Shown piece by piece: positions 55,301 through 57,830 of a stretch of DNA of 64,000 bases. Each line of letters begins with the position of its first letter. Position 1 is the first letter of the stretch. Both the position numbers and the translations under genes were made by a program. The DNA is from Coix lacryma-jobi var. lacryma-jobi. Its lineage: Eukaryota; Streptophyta; Magnoliopsida; Poales; Poaceae. The DNA lies in assembly GCA_009763385.1 (NCBI GenBank), contig CM019829.1, positions 35,443,705-35,507,704 on the forward strand, given 5' to 3'. The notes under the pieces are model-generated. The model saw only the letters and a program-made list of their open reading frames with translations, ran no database searches and had not been told where the DNA came from.

Positions 55301-56630
55301 CGCCGTTATAGCTTCTGGAGAGAGCCCACGCTAAGCTATTTCTATTTTCCGCGATGTCAACTATGACCAGTATATTGCGCTTTAGCGCCACTAAGAGCAT
55401 CTCCAACAAGTTGGAAAAATAACTTGGTATATTATGAGTTTTAGCAACTTGCTAATTCATTTGGCAAGTAAAAAAAAAGACCTCTCTCCAACAATTTGCT
55501 ATTCCAACTTGCTAAAATCAAAAACACTAGGCCCAATCTGCGTTGCCGCGGGAGAGGAGGGGAAAAGATTTTGCACTAGAAGAGGTGGGGGAACAGCGCG
55601 CGGGAGCCGGCCAAGGTGAAATCACGGGATAGCAACCTCACCCGCGTGCGGCATGGAGGAATAGGAAGTTGGAAAAGATAGCAAGTTAATTTAGGGAGTT
55701 GTTGGAGAAGAATATTTGTGCTTTTACCAAATTTATAAGAATAGCAAGTGAGAATAGGGAGTTGTTGGAGATGCTATTGCTTAGTTGTAGCTTTAAAATA
55801 GCATTGCTATTTGAATTTTAACTTCTTGAGTGACAATTAGCTATTATCTACTTACCTTTTGTTGCTAAAGTTGGTCTTTTGAAACTTGAACACTTGAGTT
55901 TTCACAAATCATACTATAGTACCGTATTAAATAATGTCCCTTAGACTCCTAAAGCCTTAAAAACGTATTTGTGTTCACCAAATATTATGATTCTTATGTT
56001 TTTATGAATCAATTACTTGTACTTTTCATGGTTTCTTAAAAACCGCTATCTGTCATAACTCCACTATAGCTGCACTATAGCTTATAGCTTCTGAAAAAAA
56101 AGGTGCTGCTATTTACTACAGCCCGCGATTTTGTAAGATATCTGCGGCTGCCCTTGTTTATTTTGCTATAGCAGGAAGTTGGCAAGTCAGTCAATTTCTT
56201 GTTGTCCTAAGTCTGCAAGCAATTGCAGACCAAGTTCCTTGCTACGGCAGTGGCAATTTCCTTGCTCTAGCAAACCAAGCATAGAGACAGGAGTTCATAG
56301 CAAACCAAGCATAGAGACAGGCAGGAAGGCAATCGTGAGCAGAGGCAACTTACCAGGTGGAGCTGCGCCAGAGAAGTTCGAAGGGAGGCCATAGACCTGC
56401 AGCCGCGTCTTGATCACGTCCAGTGGGCACAACACCGTCGCGGAGATCACCCCTGCCACAAATACAAAGGAAGCAGAACACAGGGCCACCGTCACAACCA
56501 CACAATCAAGCCCGAATCCCGGAAGCCAACGCGAGAGGGGAGCAGAATTACCTGCCGAGCCGCCGGCGACGGCGTTGCAGGCCGCCTCCCGGAGCTTCTC
56601 CCGCGCTCCGCGGCGGCCGGGCTCCGACAT
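4636..56630 (-). CDS. NDT2: NAD+ carrier (mitochondrial carrier family), 9 exons over 52 kb; frame-broken copy
   Basis: Mitochondrial carrier family gene, most like plant NDT1/NDT2, which exchange NAD+ (against ADP/AMP) across organelle inner membranes. The joined exons give about 316 residues, the usual carrier length. Three carrier signatures are visible: PLDVIK (exon 2), PLWVVK (exon 5) and PHEVVR (split across exons 8/9). Each is followed by the GLYRG-type half of its repeat (exons 3, 6 and 9). Exons: 56552-56630, 56354-56452, 51212-51318, 44626-44674, 36934-37045, 17627-17721, 17431-17518, 17256-17350, 4636-4863. All introns are GT-AG and splice phases agree. I chose the ATG at 56630 because the family N-terminus begins just upstream of the first helix. 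Frame breaks occur in exon 5 (one base short), exon 7 (one base short modulo 3) and exon 9 (two). The family call is seen in sequence; NDT2 rather than NDT1, and whether the gene is active, are inference. Confidence 0.85.
5240..5723 (+). pseudogene. LINE 3' end with poly(A)
   Basis: Broken frames resemble the zinc-knuckle (zf-RVT) and tail of L1-type LINE ORF2: CATC then ETVGHLFF, then [14 protein letters not shown]. The sequence ends in a 15-base A run at 5708-5722. It sits in intron 8 of the carrier, in antisense orientation. No target-site duplication was confirmed. Confidence 0.6.
5996..6076 (+). repeat. Copia-A 5' LTR (81 bp)
   Basis: TGTTGGAG...TCTAGCA. It lacks about 20 bases (a second GAGGCCCATG-type unit) present in the 3' LTR. 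Confidence 0.88.
6179..7440 (+). pseudogene. Copia-A gag, broken
   Basis: Begins with ATG (6179) in a Kozak-like GCCACCATGG context. It first encodes an extremely GC-rich, proline/alanine/arginine-rich segment (6250-6750), then a UBN2-type gag core split over three frames: [20 protein letters not shown], then [16 protein letters not shown], then [19 protein letters not shown]. Gag forms the virus-like particle that packages the element RNA. Frame changes make this copy inactive. Confidence 0.7.
7957..8568 (+). pseudogene. Copia-A protease/integrase N-terminal region
   Basis: Protease remnant around 7975-8010 where the DSG triplet is lost, reading WIA then a leucine-glycine. The GAG-pre-integrase domain follows ([20 protein letters not shown]) with the zinc-binding H-x3-H...C-x2-C set (HRRLGH and CHACQLG near 8370-8480). 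Confidence 0.7.
8653..9748 (+). pseudogene. Copia-A integrase core and tail
   Basis: Integrase catalytic core fragments: the [10 protein letters not shown] aspartate motif and [12 protein letters not shown] glutamate motif (8690-8820), then the YLLNRLPS and VFGCACYPN motifs in a second frame, followed by a long proline-rich tail to 9748. At least two frame changes. Confidence 0.72.
9800..11190 (+). pseudogene. Copia-A reverse transcriptase/RNase H
   Basis: Copia RT motifs in broken frames: [19 protein letters not shown], then [32 protein letters not shown] (active-site YVDD intact) and [13 protein letters not shown]. RNase H follows, with YTDADW and [10 protein letters not shown]. The RNase H end is cut at 11190 by the solo LTR; its last codons lie at 13259-13360. 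Confidence 0.78.
11572..11810 (+). repeat. Six hairpin-like repeats GGTTTCC-GGTTTGGGCCTCAAAACC
   Basis: Six variants of a roughly 30-base unit. Each has a small inverted pair such as CCAGGTTT/AAACCTGG or CGAGTTT/AAACTCGG around a constant TGGGCC core. The arms change in a compensatory way between copies, so each copy keeps its fold. Confidence 0.75.
12587..12842 (+). repeat. Array of near-palindromic CGGACAGTCCG motifs
   Basis: About seven copies of CGGACAGTCCG or close variants in 250 bases (for example GCGGACAGTCCGCG, GCCGGACAGTCCGG). Each is palindromic except at the centre, and outer bases often extend the palindrome. Lies within the solo LTR. Confidence 0.8.
13387..13544 (+). repeat. 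79-bp tandem duplication over Copia-A polypurine tract
   Basis: The segment TTTCTTTTCGTGCCCAGTCT ... GGGGGTGTTGGAGTATGTGT occurs twice, 79 bases apart. This duplicates the region upstream of the 3' LTR, the purine tract and the first LTR bases. Confidence 0.8.
13528..13628 (+). repeat. Copia-A 3' LTR (101 bp)
   Basis: TGTTGGAG...TCTAGCA. Matches the 5' LTR except for the extra block, and is followed by the AGGAA target duplication. Confidence 0.88.
13915..14660 (+). repeat. LTR-like segment followed by a gypsy-type primer region
   Basis: No coding sequence. Contains a TATA-like CCTTATAAATATATTGG (about 14070), a 112-base tandem duplication, and near its end TTTTGGCGACTCCGCTAGG, which resembles the sequence just after many grass gypsy 5' LTRs. 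I infer an old LTR fragment. No boundary or target duplication is proven. Confidence 0.4.
14093..14310 (+). repeat. ~112-bp tandem duplication
   Basis: Two copies of a unit beginning GGTCAATTGAGGTATTCAA / GGCCAATTGAGGTATTCAA and ending CCATGTCTCTATTCATT. They are about 90% alike by eye. Confidence 0.8.
14695..15625 (-). pseudogene. L1-type LINE relic (endonuclease end and RT start)
   Basis: On the minus strand, 15273-15503 reads like the C-terminal part of a LINE endonuclease ([18 protein letters not shown], then SDHCPLVL). 14690-14908 reads like the linker before RT ([12 protein letters not shown], then [13 protein letters not shown]). Frames are broken between them. The RT itself is missing, so this is an internal fragment. 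It sits in carrier intron 8, in the sense direction. Confidence 0.7.
15631..16524. repeat. 0.9-kb palindromic foldback element
   Basis: The left half (GAAAAAGTCTACATAACCCC...) is mirrored by the right half (...GGGGTTATATAGACTTTTTC). The inversion continues inward through AATCCAATTTTGTTGGA / TCCAACAAAATTGGATT to a loop near 16070. The two arms together are almost the whole element. No coding capacity. A MITE or foldback transposon is inferred; no clear target duplication was found. Confidence 0.8.
16878..16998 (-). repeat. Copia LTR fragment (reverse orientation)
   Basis: The reverse complement matches the block at 37858-37975 (ATGTATATCATGT...CTCCAAGTTGTA...ATATATGAAA). That block directly follows a Copia RNase H remnant, so this is most likely a solo or partial LTR of the same family. 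Confidence 0.6.
17256..17350 (-). CDS. NDT2: NAD+ carrier exon 8
   Basis: 95 bases. Encodes [20 protein letters not shown] then [12 protein letters not shown], leading into the third carrier signature, which is completed as PHEVVR by exon 9. Acceptor TTCCAG, donor GTATGT. The frame is open. Confidence 0.88.
17431..17518 (-). CDS. NDT2: NAD+ carrier exon 7 with a frameshift
   Basis: 88 bases. Encodes a short SGL start, then after a frame break [20 protein letters not shown], the second half of carrier repeat 2. The frame slips near 17508, at the GLLPSL-equivalent, where one base (or four) is missing compared with the family. Acceptor ATGATAG, donor GTAACA. Confidence 0.82.
17627..17721 (-). 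CDS. NDT2: NAD+ carrier exon 6
   Basis: 95 bases. Encodes [20 protein letters not shown], then [12 protein letters not shown] across the splice site. This is the matrix helix of carrier repeat 2 and is almost diagnostic for plant NDT carriers. Acceptor TTGAAG, donor GTAGAT. The exon ends in phase 2 and the frame is open. Confidence 0.9.
18080..18392. mobile_element. Tourist-like MITE
   Basis: 313 bases with terminal inverted repeats (GGCCCTCTTTGGCAGGCCTC / GAGCCGGAGCCCTACCAAAC-GGGCC) and a TTA duplication on both sides (18077-18079, 18393-18395), as in PIF/Harbinger-related MITEs. Non-coding. In carrier intron 5. Confidence 0.78.
18405..18640 (+). pseudogene. LINE ORF2 3' end
   Basis: Reads [20 protein letters not shown], then [17 protein letters not shown] and a stop at 18580. 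This is the conserved C-terminus of plant L1 ORF2 (the GAWxxWKxRNxxVF motif). Short 3' trailer after it. Directly abuts the Tourist MITE. Confidence 0.65.
19473..19680. repeat. ~40-48-bp GC-rich tandem repeat
   Basis: About four or five imperfect copies of a unit built on CCCGATGGCCGCTGCCCCTG + GATCCGTGCTGCGCCT. All frames across it are open because of composition; I do not call a gene. Confidence 0.7.
19880..20064 (+). repeat. Copia-E LTR1 (3'-truncated)
   Basis: Starts TGTTAGACTAGATG and breaks off after ...AATCTACAAT, missing the final ~20 bases seen in LTR3. It differs from LTR2 and LTR3 at several sites, including ATTAGCCTAGT against GGGCCTGGT. Confidence 0.85.
20072..20196 (+). pseudogene. 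Copia-E residual RNase H end between LTR1 and LTR2
   Basis: Matches 25352-25476 of the same element: the last RNase H codons ([19 protein letters not shown]), stop, and polypurine tract. It is all that remains of a first internal region. Confidence 0.85.
20197..20386 (+). repeat. Copia-E LTR2 (190 bp)
   Basis: TGTTAGACTACACG...GACTTACA, followed by the primer site. It lacks about 14 bases (TCTACAATTCCTGT) present in LTR3. Confidence 0.88.
20504..21920 (+). pseudogene. Copia-E gag, frameshifted
   Basis: ATG at 20504 opens an alanine/glutamine-rich coiled segment ([20 protein letters not shown]). The gag core continues in other frames: [20 protein letters not shown], then [16 protein letters not shown] sequence, up to 21426. 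The end is a glutamine-rich run encoded by CAG repeats (21800-21895). Frame changes near 20690, 21060 and 21300 make it non-functional as read. Confidence 0.7.
21990..22583 (+). pseudogene. Copia-E protease and pre-integrase
   Basis: Protease motif reads [13 protein letters not shown] (about 22035), with serine in place of the usual glycine of the D-(S/T)-G triad. The GAG-pre-integrase and zinc region follow: [17 protein letters not shown] and [14 protein letters not shown] (22420-22550). Different frames; a stop at 22581. Confidence 0.72.
22600..23325 (+). pseudogene. Copia-E integrase core
   Basis: Open from 22762 to 23325: [10 protein letters not shown] (catalytic aspartate) and [12 protein letters not shown] (catalytic glutamate), then [14 protein letters not shown] and [20 protein letters not shown]. 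The first catalytic aspartate region ([11 protein letters not shown]) lies upstream in a separate frame at about 22640-22690. Confidence 0.8.
23320..23967 (+). pseudogene. Copia-E integrase C-terminal linker
   Basis: Proline-rich linker between integrase and RT, in a different frame from 22762-23325 (the frame opened at 22973). It ends with [20 protein letters not shown], the usual tract before the RT domain. Confidence 0.65.
23968..25152 (+). CDS. Copia-E reverse transcriptase/RNase H
   Basis: A 394-residue open block. [64 protein letters not shown] (YVDD active site) and [13 protein letters not shown]. RNase H begins [20 protein letters not shown]. It copies element RNA to cDNA. The last ~100 residues ([12 protein letters not shown]..., then ADIFTKGLP) are in another frame at 25171-25455. 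The RT domain itself looks intact. Confidence 0.85.
   Translation: MASCYGRGTQCSASNHTWDLVPRPSQANVVTGKWIFKHKFQSDGSLERYKARWVLRGFTQRPGVDFAETFSLVVKPATARTVLSLALSRQWPIHQLDVKNAFLHGTLTETVYSQQPSGFEDPAHPDFVCRLNKSLYGLKQAPRAWYSRFATYLISLGFVEAKSDTSLFVYQRGSDTVFLLLYVDDIVLTASSVGLLRRIISALQREFAMKDLGELHHFLGMQVQRCSDGLLLSQRQYMLDILDRAGMAECKPCSTPVDTNPKVAAADGVPVSDASDFRSLAGAFLHLTFTRPDIAYVVQQVCLHMHDPREPHLAALKRILRYIRGTLHLGLLLRSTASTDLVVYTDADWAGCPDTRRSTSGYAVFLGDNQVSWSSKRQNTVFQIQRRSRVSCSG
25153..25456 (+). pseudogene. Copia-E RNase H end
   Basis: Continuation of RNase H after a frameshift near 25120: [20 protein letters not shown] and [19 protein letters not shown], stopping at 25456 just before the polypurine tract. Confidence 0.78.
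25477..25683 (+). repeat. Copia-E LTR3 (207 bp)
   Basis: TGTTAGACTACACG...GACTTACA, preceded by a G-rich polypurine tract and followed by the AGTTC duplication. Confidence 0.9.
26230..26557 (-). repeat. Copia-F 3' LTR (approximate)
   Basis: On the minus strand it begins TGTTAGACAACTG (26557) right after a G-rich polypurine tract. The outer end near 26230 is a guess. Confidence 0.5.
26538..27029 (-). pseudogene. Copia-F RNase H
   Basis: Two overlapping frames give RNase [41 protein letters not shown] and [12 protein letters not shown], ending [10 protein letters not shown] before the polypurine tract. Frameshifted. Confidence 0.75.
27023..28000 (-). pseudogene. Copia-F reverse transcriptase
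   Basis: RT fragments in at least three frames: [20 protein letters not shown], then [13 protein letters not shown] (active site YVDD) and [13 protein letters not shown], then [20 protein letters not shown]. Frame breaks near 27520 and 27750. Confidence 0.75.
28001..28340 (-). pseudogene. Copia-F integrase tail (proline/alanine-rich)
   Basis: Encodes [20 protein letters not shown] just before RT, and an alanine-rich repeat segment whose codons continue on the other side of Copia-B (33592-33780). Copia-B is inserted precisely here. Confidence 0.65.
28346..28580 (-). repeat. Copia-B 3' LTR
   Basis: Forward-strand ends TGTTGGAG...CAGCTACA. Contains TTGCAATATATAGAGG, a TATA-like element for minus-strand transcription when reversed. 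Confidence 0.9.
28602..29075 (-). CDS. Copia-B RNase H
   Basis: A 157-residue open block: [60 protein letters not shown] and [20 protein letters not shown]. These hold the catalytic D-E-D residues. Stops just before the polypurine tract. Removes RNA from the RNA:cDNA hybrid. Confidence 0.85.
   Translation of the reverse strand: MGYCDSDLAGDIDSSKSTTGCLFFLGNSLVSWQSIKQRVVALSSCEAEYVAMTSAATQALWLSRLLADLLGRKVETVELRVDNKSAIALAKNPVFHDRSKHIRVKQHFIRDCIEEGSIRTEYIPTADQLADILTKALGKAKLEDMRSRIGIKQIKKG
29051..30217 (-). pseudogene. Copia-B reverse transcriptase
   Basis: RT in several frames: [72 protein letters not shown] (active-site YVDD) and [20 protein letters not shown]. Frameshifts near 29990, 29800, 29620 and 29300. 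Confidence 0.82.
30294..31128 (-). pseudogene. Copia-B integrase core
   Basis: [20 protein letters not shown] (catalytic aspartate) and [20 protein letters not shown] (catalytic glutamate) in 30781-31128. Then [20 protein letters not shown] and [20 protein letters not shown] in another frame, then a proline-rich tail. Frameshift near 30850. Confidence 0.82.
31171..31820 (-). pseudogene. Copia-B protease and pre-integrase
   Basis: Protease motif [13 protein letters not shown] (intact DSG) at the start, then [20 protein letters not shown], and the zinc-binding [12 protein letters not shown] followed by [11 protein letters not shown] at 31280-31310. One frame change near 31690 and one near 31340. 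Confidence 0.8.
31950..33306 (-). pseudogene. Copia-B gag with CCHC zinc knuckle
   Basis: Likely ATG at 33306, followed by an alanine-rich coiled segment in a shifted frame, then an arginine-rich stretch. The UBN2-like core has [20 protein letters not shown] and [13 protein letters not shown] near 32550-32755, and the knuckle [15 protein letters not shown] lies near 32140. The knuckle binds RNA in the particle. Several frame changes interrupt it. Confidence 0.75.
33357..33591 (-). repeat. Copia-B 5' LTR
   Basis: Almost identical to 28346-28580; differences are confined to the first ~25 bases (GGAGGTAACAGAG against GGAGAGGTAACAG). Adjacent to the primer site. Confidence 0.9.
33592..34500 (-). 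pseudogene. Copia-F gag remnant
   Basis: Minus strand 33739-34032 reads [20 protein letters not shown] then [20 protein letters not shown], the UBN2-type gag core. Beyond it (33587-33780) is a repeated alanine/proline unit (PAQPRAAAS, about four copies) that joins directly to the integrase tail at 28340. Protease and integrase core were therefore lost before Copia-B inserted. Confidence 0.7.
34534..36246 (-). repeat. Copia-F 5' LTR, interrupted by a MULE
   Basis: Minus-strand ends TGTTAGAATGTACATG (36246) and ...TTGCTTTCA (34534), followed by the primer site. Without the 1.5-kb MULE plus its duplication it would be about 200 bases. Confidence 0.65.
34598..36097. mobile_element. Mutator-like element (non-autonomous MULE, 1.5 kb)
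   Basis: Long terminal inverted repeats of about 230 bases (GAGTTAAATGCACC... / ...GGTGCATTAAACTC) and a perfect 9-base duplication TACATATAT (34589-34597, 36098-36106), the hallmark of Mutator transposition. The interior (about 34830-35860) is GC-rich and carries open frames on both strands that I do not recognise. No transposase. The interior could be captured host sequence (Pack-MULE). Confidence 0.85.
36247..36933. other. Intron 5 sequence, no gene seen
   Basis: AT-rich intron of the carrier gene. No domain, LTR or inverted-repeat structure recognised. Confidence 0.4.
36934..37045 (-). CDS. NDT2: NAD+ carrier exon 5 with 1-base deletion
   Basis: 112 bases. Encodes [20 protein letters not shown] then the second carrier signature [10 protein letters not shown]. 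One base is missing just before NPLW: an AAT-like codon reads AT, so the frame shifts inside the exon. Acceptor TGCAG, donor GTACTG. The missing base lies in a short A run, so it could be a true mutation or a base-calling error. Confidence 0.82.
37345..37858 (+). pseudogene. Copia RNase H remnant
   Basis: Reads, with frame changes, [20 protein letters not shown] (a decayed DADWAGCPD), then [14 protein letters not shown] and AHQFADIMT. These resemble the RNase H of Copia-D ([20 protein letters not shown]). Only the end of the gene is left. In carrier intron 4. Confidence 0.65.
37858..37975 (+). repeat. Copia LTR fragment after the RNase H remnant
   Basis: Follows the RNase H remnant and matches the reverse complement of 16878-16998. 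Presumed 3' LTR of the same old family. Confidence 0.55.
38212..38475. mobile_element. MITE with inverted repeats
   Basis: The outer ~60 bases are inverted copies: TAGCTGGCTACAAAATAATT...GTAGCCACTT on the left and its complement on the right (AAGTGGCTATAG...AATTATTTTGTAGCTAGCTA). AT-rich and non-coding. Target duplication not resolved. Confidence 0.6.
38480..39286. other. GC-rich intronic segment without a confident gene
   Basis: Open frames exist on both strands (for example 38740-39213 on plus), but they overlap each other in GC-rich sequence and match no family I know. It may be part of a DNA transposon, because CAACCAAACAAGACGAAGG just before Copia-C looks like such an end. No pair of termini was established. 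Confidence 0.35.
39287..39397 (+). repeat. Copia-C 5' LTR (111 bp)
   Basis: TGTTGGAGTATGAG...GTAATTCAACA. Nearly identical to the 3' LTR. Confidence 0.92.
40140..40435 (+). repeat. GC-rich tandem repeat in Copia-C 5' region
   Basis: Repeats of GCGCGGCCTGCAGCCC joined to CGGCGCGGGTTCC-type spacers, at least five copies. All six frames are open through composition. It occupies the place where gag codons should be. Confidence 0.75.
40457..41318 (+). pseudogene. Copia-C protease and pre-integrase
   Basis: Protease [14 protein letters not shown] (intact DSG) near 40655 in one frame. The middle ([20 protein letters not shown]...) is in a second frame. The zinc region [14 protein letters not shown], then [12 protein letters not shown] and [14 protein letters not shown], is back in the first. 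Two compensating indels therefore interrupt about 240 bases. Confidence 0.78.
41315..42140 (+). pseudogene. Copia-C integrase core
   Basis: [18 protein letters not shown] (aspartate) at 41390-41450, [20 protein letters not shown] (glutamate) from 41488 in another frame, then a third frame with the VFGCxCYPN and [13 protein letters not shown] equivalents and a proline-rich tail. Frame changes near 41465 and 41545-41580. Confidence 0.75.
42142..43713 (+). CDS. Copia-C reverse transcriptase/RNase H (longest open block)
   Basis: 523 residues open. N-terminal ~180 residues are proline/serine-rich linker. Then [83 protein letters not shown] (YVDD) and [15 protein letters not shown]. It slips out of frame near 43630 before RNase H, which continues at 43714. 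RT residues look intact, fitting the young LTRs. Confidence 0.88.
   Translation: MLMRHLAALLSRCWSTIAAGRPPSPLRVRFPGRRLQHHRHASPSRRSSTSAVARPPALRLTRVPGRRLQHHRHATPSRRLSTSAVHGWRRRRHGDSFAGAVALPRSLLSASDTDTTASATRCPCHDAGVPPATPSPTPAACSPYGDAARGWYPAAPGPCGGAGDSQVSPVPSSVREALLDPHWRRAMEEEYAALLANQTWELVPRPSGANVVTGKWIWTHKRRADGTLEQYKARWVLRGFTQRPGVDYDETFSPVVKPATIRTVLSLALTRSWPVHQLDVKNAFLHGLLTKTVYCSQPAGFVDSSRPDMVCRLNRSLYGLKQAPRAWNHRFATFLRTLGFVEAKSDTSLYIYHRGAETAYLLLYVDDIVLTASSESLLRQIISSLQQEFAMKDLGVLHHFLGVTVEPHPAGVLLHQRQYTRDILERAGMTDCNPCATPVDTQGKLSESEGPPVADPTAYRSLAGALQYLTFTRPDITYAVQQICLHMHDPREPHLTALSVSSATSAGLLTTASSSTGGRPLPR
43714..44175 (+). pseudogene. Copia-C RNase H
   Basis: Contains a [12 protein letters not shown] equivalent, then [40 protein letters not shown] and [16 protein letters not shown], stop at 44175. 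A small frame slip near 43850 where the AEYRAV motif is expected. The C-terminal part is intact. Confidence 0.8.
44264..44375 (+). repeat. Copia-C 3' LTR (112 bp)
   Basis: Preceded by the purine-rich GCGGGGGAG. One extra T compared with the 5' LTR. Confidence 0.92.
44626..44674 (-). CDS. NDT2: NAD+ carrier exon 4 (49-base micro-exon)
   Basis: 49 bases, 16 codons plus one base: [16 protein letters not shown]. This fills exactly the gap expected between the repeat-1 end (WA, exon 3) and the linker in exon 5, where family members have a VYFTVYxQLK-type stretch. Acceptor CTCCAG, donor GTTAAA. It lies 250 bases beyond the end of Copia-C. Confidence 0.75.
44675..45609. other. Intron 3 sequence, no gene seen
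   Basis: AT-rich carrier intron between exon 4 and Copia-D. No recognisable coding or repeat structure. Confidence 0.4.
45615..45746 (-). repeat. Copia-D 3' LTR (132 bp)
   Basis: Forward-strand ends TGTAGAGAAACACC...CATTCTAACA. Contains a 10-base G run where the partner has six G. Confidence 0.9.
45759..46801 (-). pseudogene. Copia-D RT end and RNase H
   Basis: [20 protein letters not shown] (YVDD), [40 protein letters not shown], then a frame change near 46100. RNase H ends as [34 protein letters not shown] and [19 protein letters not shown], stopping at 45759. Confidence 0.82.
46551..47423 (-). CDS. Copia-D reverse transcriptase, N-terminal part
   Basis: A 290-residue open block: [53 protein letters not shown] and [13 protein letters not shown]. 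It slips near 46800; [15 protein letters not shown] continues in the frame of 45959-46801. Confidence 0.85.
   Translation of the reverse strand: MLPVLPAPAPRAAAPTAPEPPARETRSRMGSLPPPMQRYGFTAATSSLASPLPGNSRAALADANWRAAMTEEYKVLVDNGTWRLVPRPPRANVITGKWVFKHKYRADGSLARHKARWVVRGFSQQYGIDYDETFSPVVKPATIRVVLSIAASRSWPIHQLDMKNAFLHGHLNETVYCQQPPGFVDPAAPDHVCLLQKSLYGLKQAPGRGTSGSPASSTVRLHCFDLRPVPLCLQSGGRHRLLAALRRRHHPDRFVDFASSSPHRASSLRVRHDRSWGSSPLPRDLCHAFY
47430..48276 (-). pseudogene. Copia-D integrase core and tail
   Basis: [20 protein letters not shown] (catalytic glutamate motif) then [20 protein letters not shown] in 47526-48086, with the aspartate motif region just upstream in a broken frame. Proline/alanine-rich linker toward RT (about 47340-47667). 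Confidence 0.75.
48277..49000 (-). pseudogene. Copia-D protease and pre-integrase
   Basis: Protease motif reads [18 protein letters not shown], so the catalytic aspartate of D-S-G is glutamate here. The pre-integrase ([20 protein letters not shown]) and the zinc region ([14 protein letters not shown], then C-x2-C) follow in other frames. Confidence 0.75.
48955..50056 (-). pseudogene. Copia-D gag
   Basis: ATG at 50056 starts [20 protein letters not shown], then in shifted frames the UBN2 core ([52 protein letters not shown] and [12 protein letters not shown]). A glycine/arginine-rich segment follows without an obvious CCHC knuckle. Frameshifts near 49900, 49780 and 49670. Confidence 0.75.
50554..50682 (-). 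repeat. Copia-D 5' LTR (129 bp)
   Basis: Matches 45615-45746 apart from the G run and one substitution. Followed outward by TCAAC. Confidence 0.9.
50688..51211. other. Intron 3 sequence, no gene seen
   Basis: Short AT-rich stretch between Copia-D and exon 3. Nothing recognised. Confidence 0.4.
51212..51318 (-). CDS. NDT2: NAD+ carrier exon 3
   Basis: 107 bases. Encodes the matrix helix and second half of carrier repeat 1: [20 protein letters not shown] then [13 protein letters not shown]. The [12 protein letters not shown] pattern is typical of plant NDT proteins. Acceptor TTTAG, donor GTAAGG. The exon ends in phase 0 and the frame is open. Confidence 0.88.
51591..51880. mobile_element. Tourist/PIF-like MITE
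   Basis: 290 bases with inverted ends (GGCCGTTTGGGAGCGCTCC / GGAGCACAGCTCTCCCAAAG-AGACC) and TAA on both sides (51588-51590, 51881-51883). Non-coding. In carrier intron 2. Confidence 0.72.
52328..52402. repeat. Long poly(C) tract with A8 and (CA)n
   Basis: CCCCCCCACCCCCCCAACCC, then an unbroken run of several tens of C, then eight A and a (CA) repeat. Length is probably unreliable in the assembly. Confidence 0.9.
52428..52735. repeat. Direct duplication of a ~95-bp block
   Basis: The block GTGACCAAGCTAGGAGGAAT ... GACACCCATAT ... CTGGGTGGTCTGGGCATCTG occurs at about 52432-52530 and again at 52643-52735, with small differences. Confidence 0.8.
53250..55250 (+). pseudogene. L1-type LINE relic with a second LINE 3' end inserted antisense
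   Basis: Broken plus-strand frames resemble the RT of a plant L1 (RQGEL...APLLF near 53415, then [14 protein letters not shown] near 54190). The zinc-knuckle end is [20 protein letters not shown], then [16 protein letters not shown], at 54931-55085. Around 54535-54930 another fragment interrupts it. Its left end (TTTTTTTCTGGAATACGCAG) looks like the poly(A) side of a LINE lying on the minus strand. Carrier intron 2, antisense. Confidence 0.6.
55270..56125. mobile_element. TIR element rich in CTATAGC, with a nested MITE
   Basis: The left end (TTTAAATAGCAGGCTATAGC) and right end (complement of AGCTATAAGCTATAG ... GGTGCTGCTATTTACTA) are inverted relative to each other. The interior is interrupted by the MITE at 55395-55775. 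Superfamily not determined. Confidence 0.45.
55395..55775. mobile_element. MITE with GAGCATCTCCAACA ends
   Basis: Inverted ends GAGCATCTCCAACAAGTTGG / GGAGTTGTTGGAGATGCT, and an internal inverted CAACTTGCTA. Non-coding. Target duplication not clear. Confidence 0.6.
56354..56452 (-). CDS. NDT2: NAD+ carrier exon 2 (first signature motif)
   Basis: 99 bases. Encodes [20 protein letters not shown] followed by a YGLPSNFSG linker. It contains the first PX(D/E)XX(K/R) carrier signature (PLDVIK). Acceptor TGGCAG, donor GTAAGT, phase 1 to phase 1. The frame is open. Confidence 0.88.
56552..56630 (-). CDS. NDT2: NAD+ carrier exon 1
   Basis: 79 bases starting at ATG (56630). They encode a short basic N-terminus ([18 protein letters not shown]) and the start of helix 1, with the small-residue run NAVAGGSAG typical of carriers. 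The donor is GTAATT and the exon ends in phase 1. The following intron is only 99 bases. Confidence 0.82.
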
Positions 56631-56927
56631 GGCCAACACAGGCGACACAGGAACCGAAAGGAAAATACGAACCGGGCCGTCCTTCCAAGTCCACCTTCGC
56701 ACACGGCCGCTAGAAGAGATTGAACACCGATGTCCCACTCCGGCACTGTGGCGGAGCAGCCGGATCGGGAAGGCCCGATTGGGCGCCGCGCCTAGGGCTA
56801 GGGCTGGAGCTGGGGCTCTCCGGCTGCGGTCGAGCGGAGAGGCGTTTCGGCGCTGATGGCCTGGTCCTGGAACCCAGCAGAGCATCTCCAGCAGGCAGCA
56901 GCTCCCCTTTACCGTCGCCAACCCAAG

Positions 56928-57199
56928 TATTCGCTCTCTATCGCAAATAGAAGACGTTTTACAAAAAATTCGGTCAAATATTGGAAATATAAATAATAAA
57001 TAACTTTAAAGTTATTAAGTTTAAAAATATAAATCATATAAATAAATTTATCTTGAAAAGTATTTTCATAAAAGTATATATATTACTTTACAATAAATAT
57101 TTTTAAAGAAATAAATGGTCAAAGTTATACTTTGGAGACTGTGTCGCTGTCCTGTGTCGCTGTCCTAAACGTCTTCTATTTATGATACGGAGGGAGTAT
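56928..57199. mobile_element. Stowaway/mariner-like MITE copy 1
   Basis: Ends TATTCGCTCTCTATCGC... / ...GATACGGAGGGAGTA with inverted AAATAGAAGACGTTT. AT-rich and non-coding. Starts about 300 bases upstream of the carrier ATG. Confidence 0.65.
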
Positions 57200-57249
57200 C
57201 ATATTAGGAGAGAAAATATAAATTTGTCTTATTTTATGGTGATCACCAA

Positions 57250-57510
57250 TACTCCCTCTATATTGTAAAACTTGACGTTTCAGACAGCGACACGGTCTCC
57301 AAAACATCACTTTGATCACTTGTTTCTTTAAAAATATTTATTGGAAAGTGGTATATGTATATTTTTATGAAAGTACTTTTCAAGACAAATTTATTTATAT
57401 GATTTTTACATCTCTAAACTCAATAATTTAAAAGTTATTTATGATTTATATTCCTAATGTTTGACCCAAACCTTGTCCAAAACGTCAACTTTTTCAATAT
57501 GGAAGGAGTA
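57250..57510. mobile_element. Stowaway/mariner-like MITE copy 2, opposite orientation
   Basis: Ends TACTCCCTCTATATTG... / ...CAATATGGAAGGAGTA. The interior matches copy 1 in reverse (for example AAATATTTATTG...GTATATGTATA...CTTTTCAAGACAAATTTAT). Confidence 0.65.
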
Positions 57511-57676
57511 TCTCATCTATCTCCCCTTAAATAAAGAGGGAGTTATATCTCCCCCAATAGCTAGTGCCTCACCTTCAACTATCATTTTCTCTCTCCTATG
57601 CGGAGAAAAACACTAAATAGGTGGAGGAGGTATGTGGGGTCCCATTTATTGAGAGATTATTGGTGATTTAGTGGAA

Positions 57677-57830
57677 CATCTTTTCTCAATATTTAAAAAA
57701 TAATATTGGTGATCACCAATATCATTATATTGGGGATAAAATATTGGTGAGCATCTTTTCTCACTATTCTGAAAAGTAGTATTGATGATCACCAATATCA
57801 TTATATTGGGGATGAAATGTTGGTGAGCTG
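57677..57830. repeat. 75-bp tandem duplication
   Basis: CATCTTTTCTCAATATTTAA...TATTGGGGATAAAATATTGG repeated once with about 10% difference (GATCACCAATATCATTATAT is shared exactly). Confidence 0.8.
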
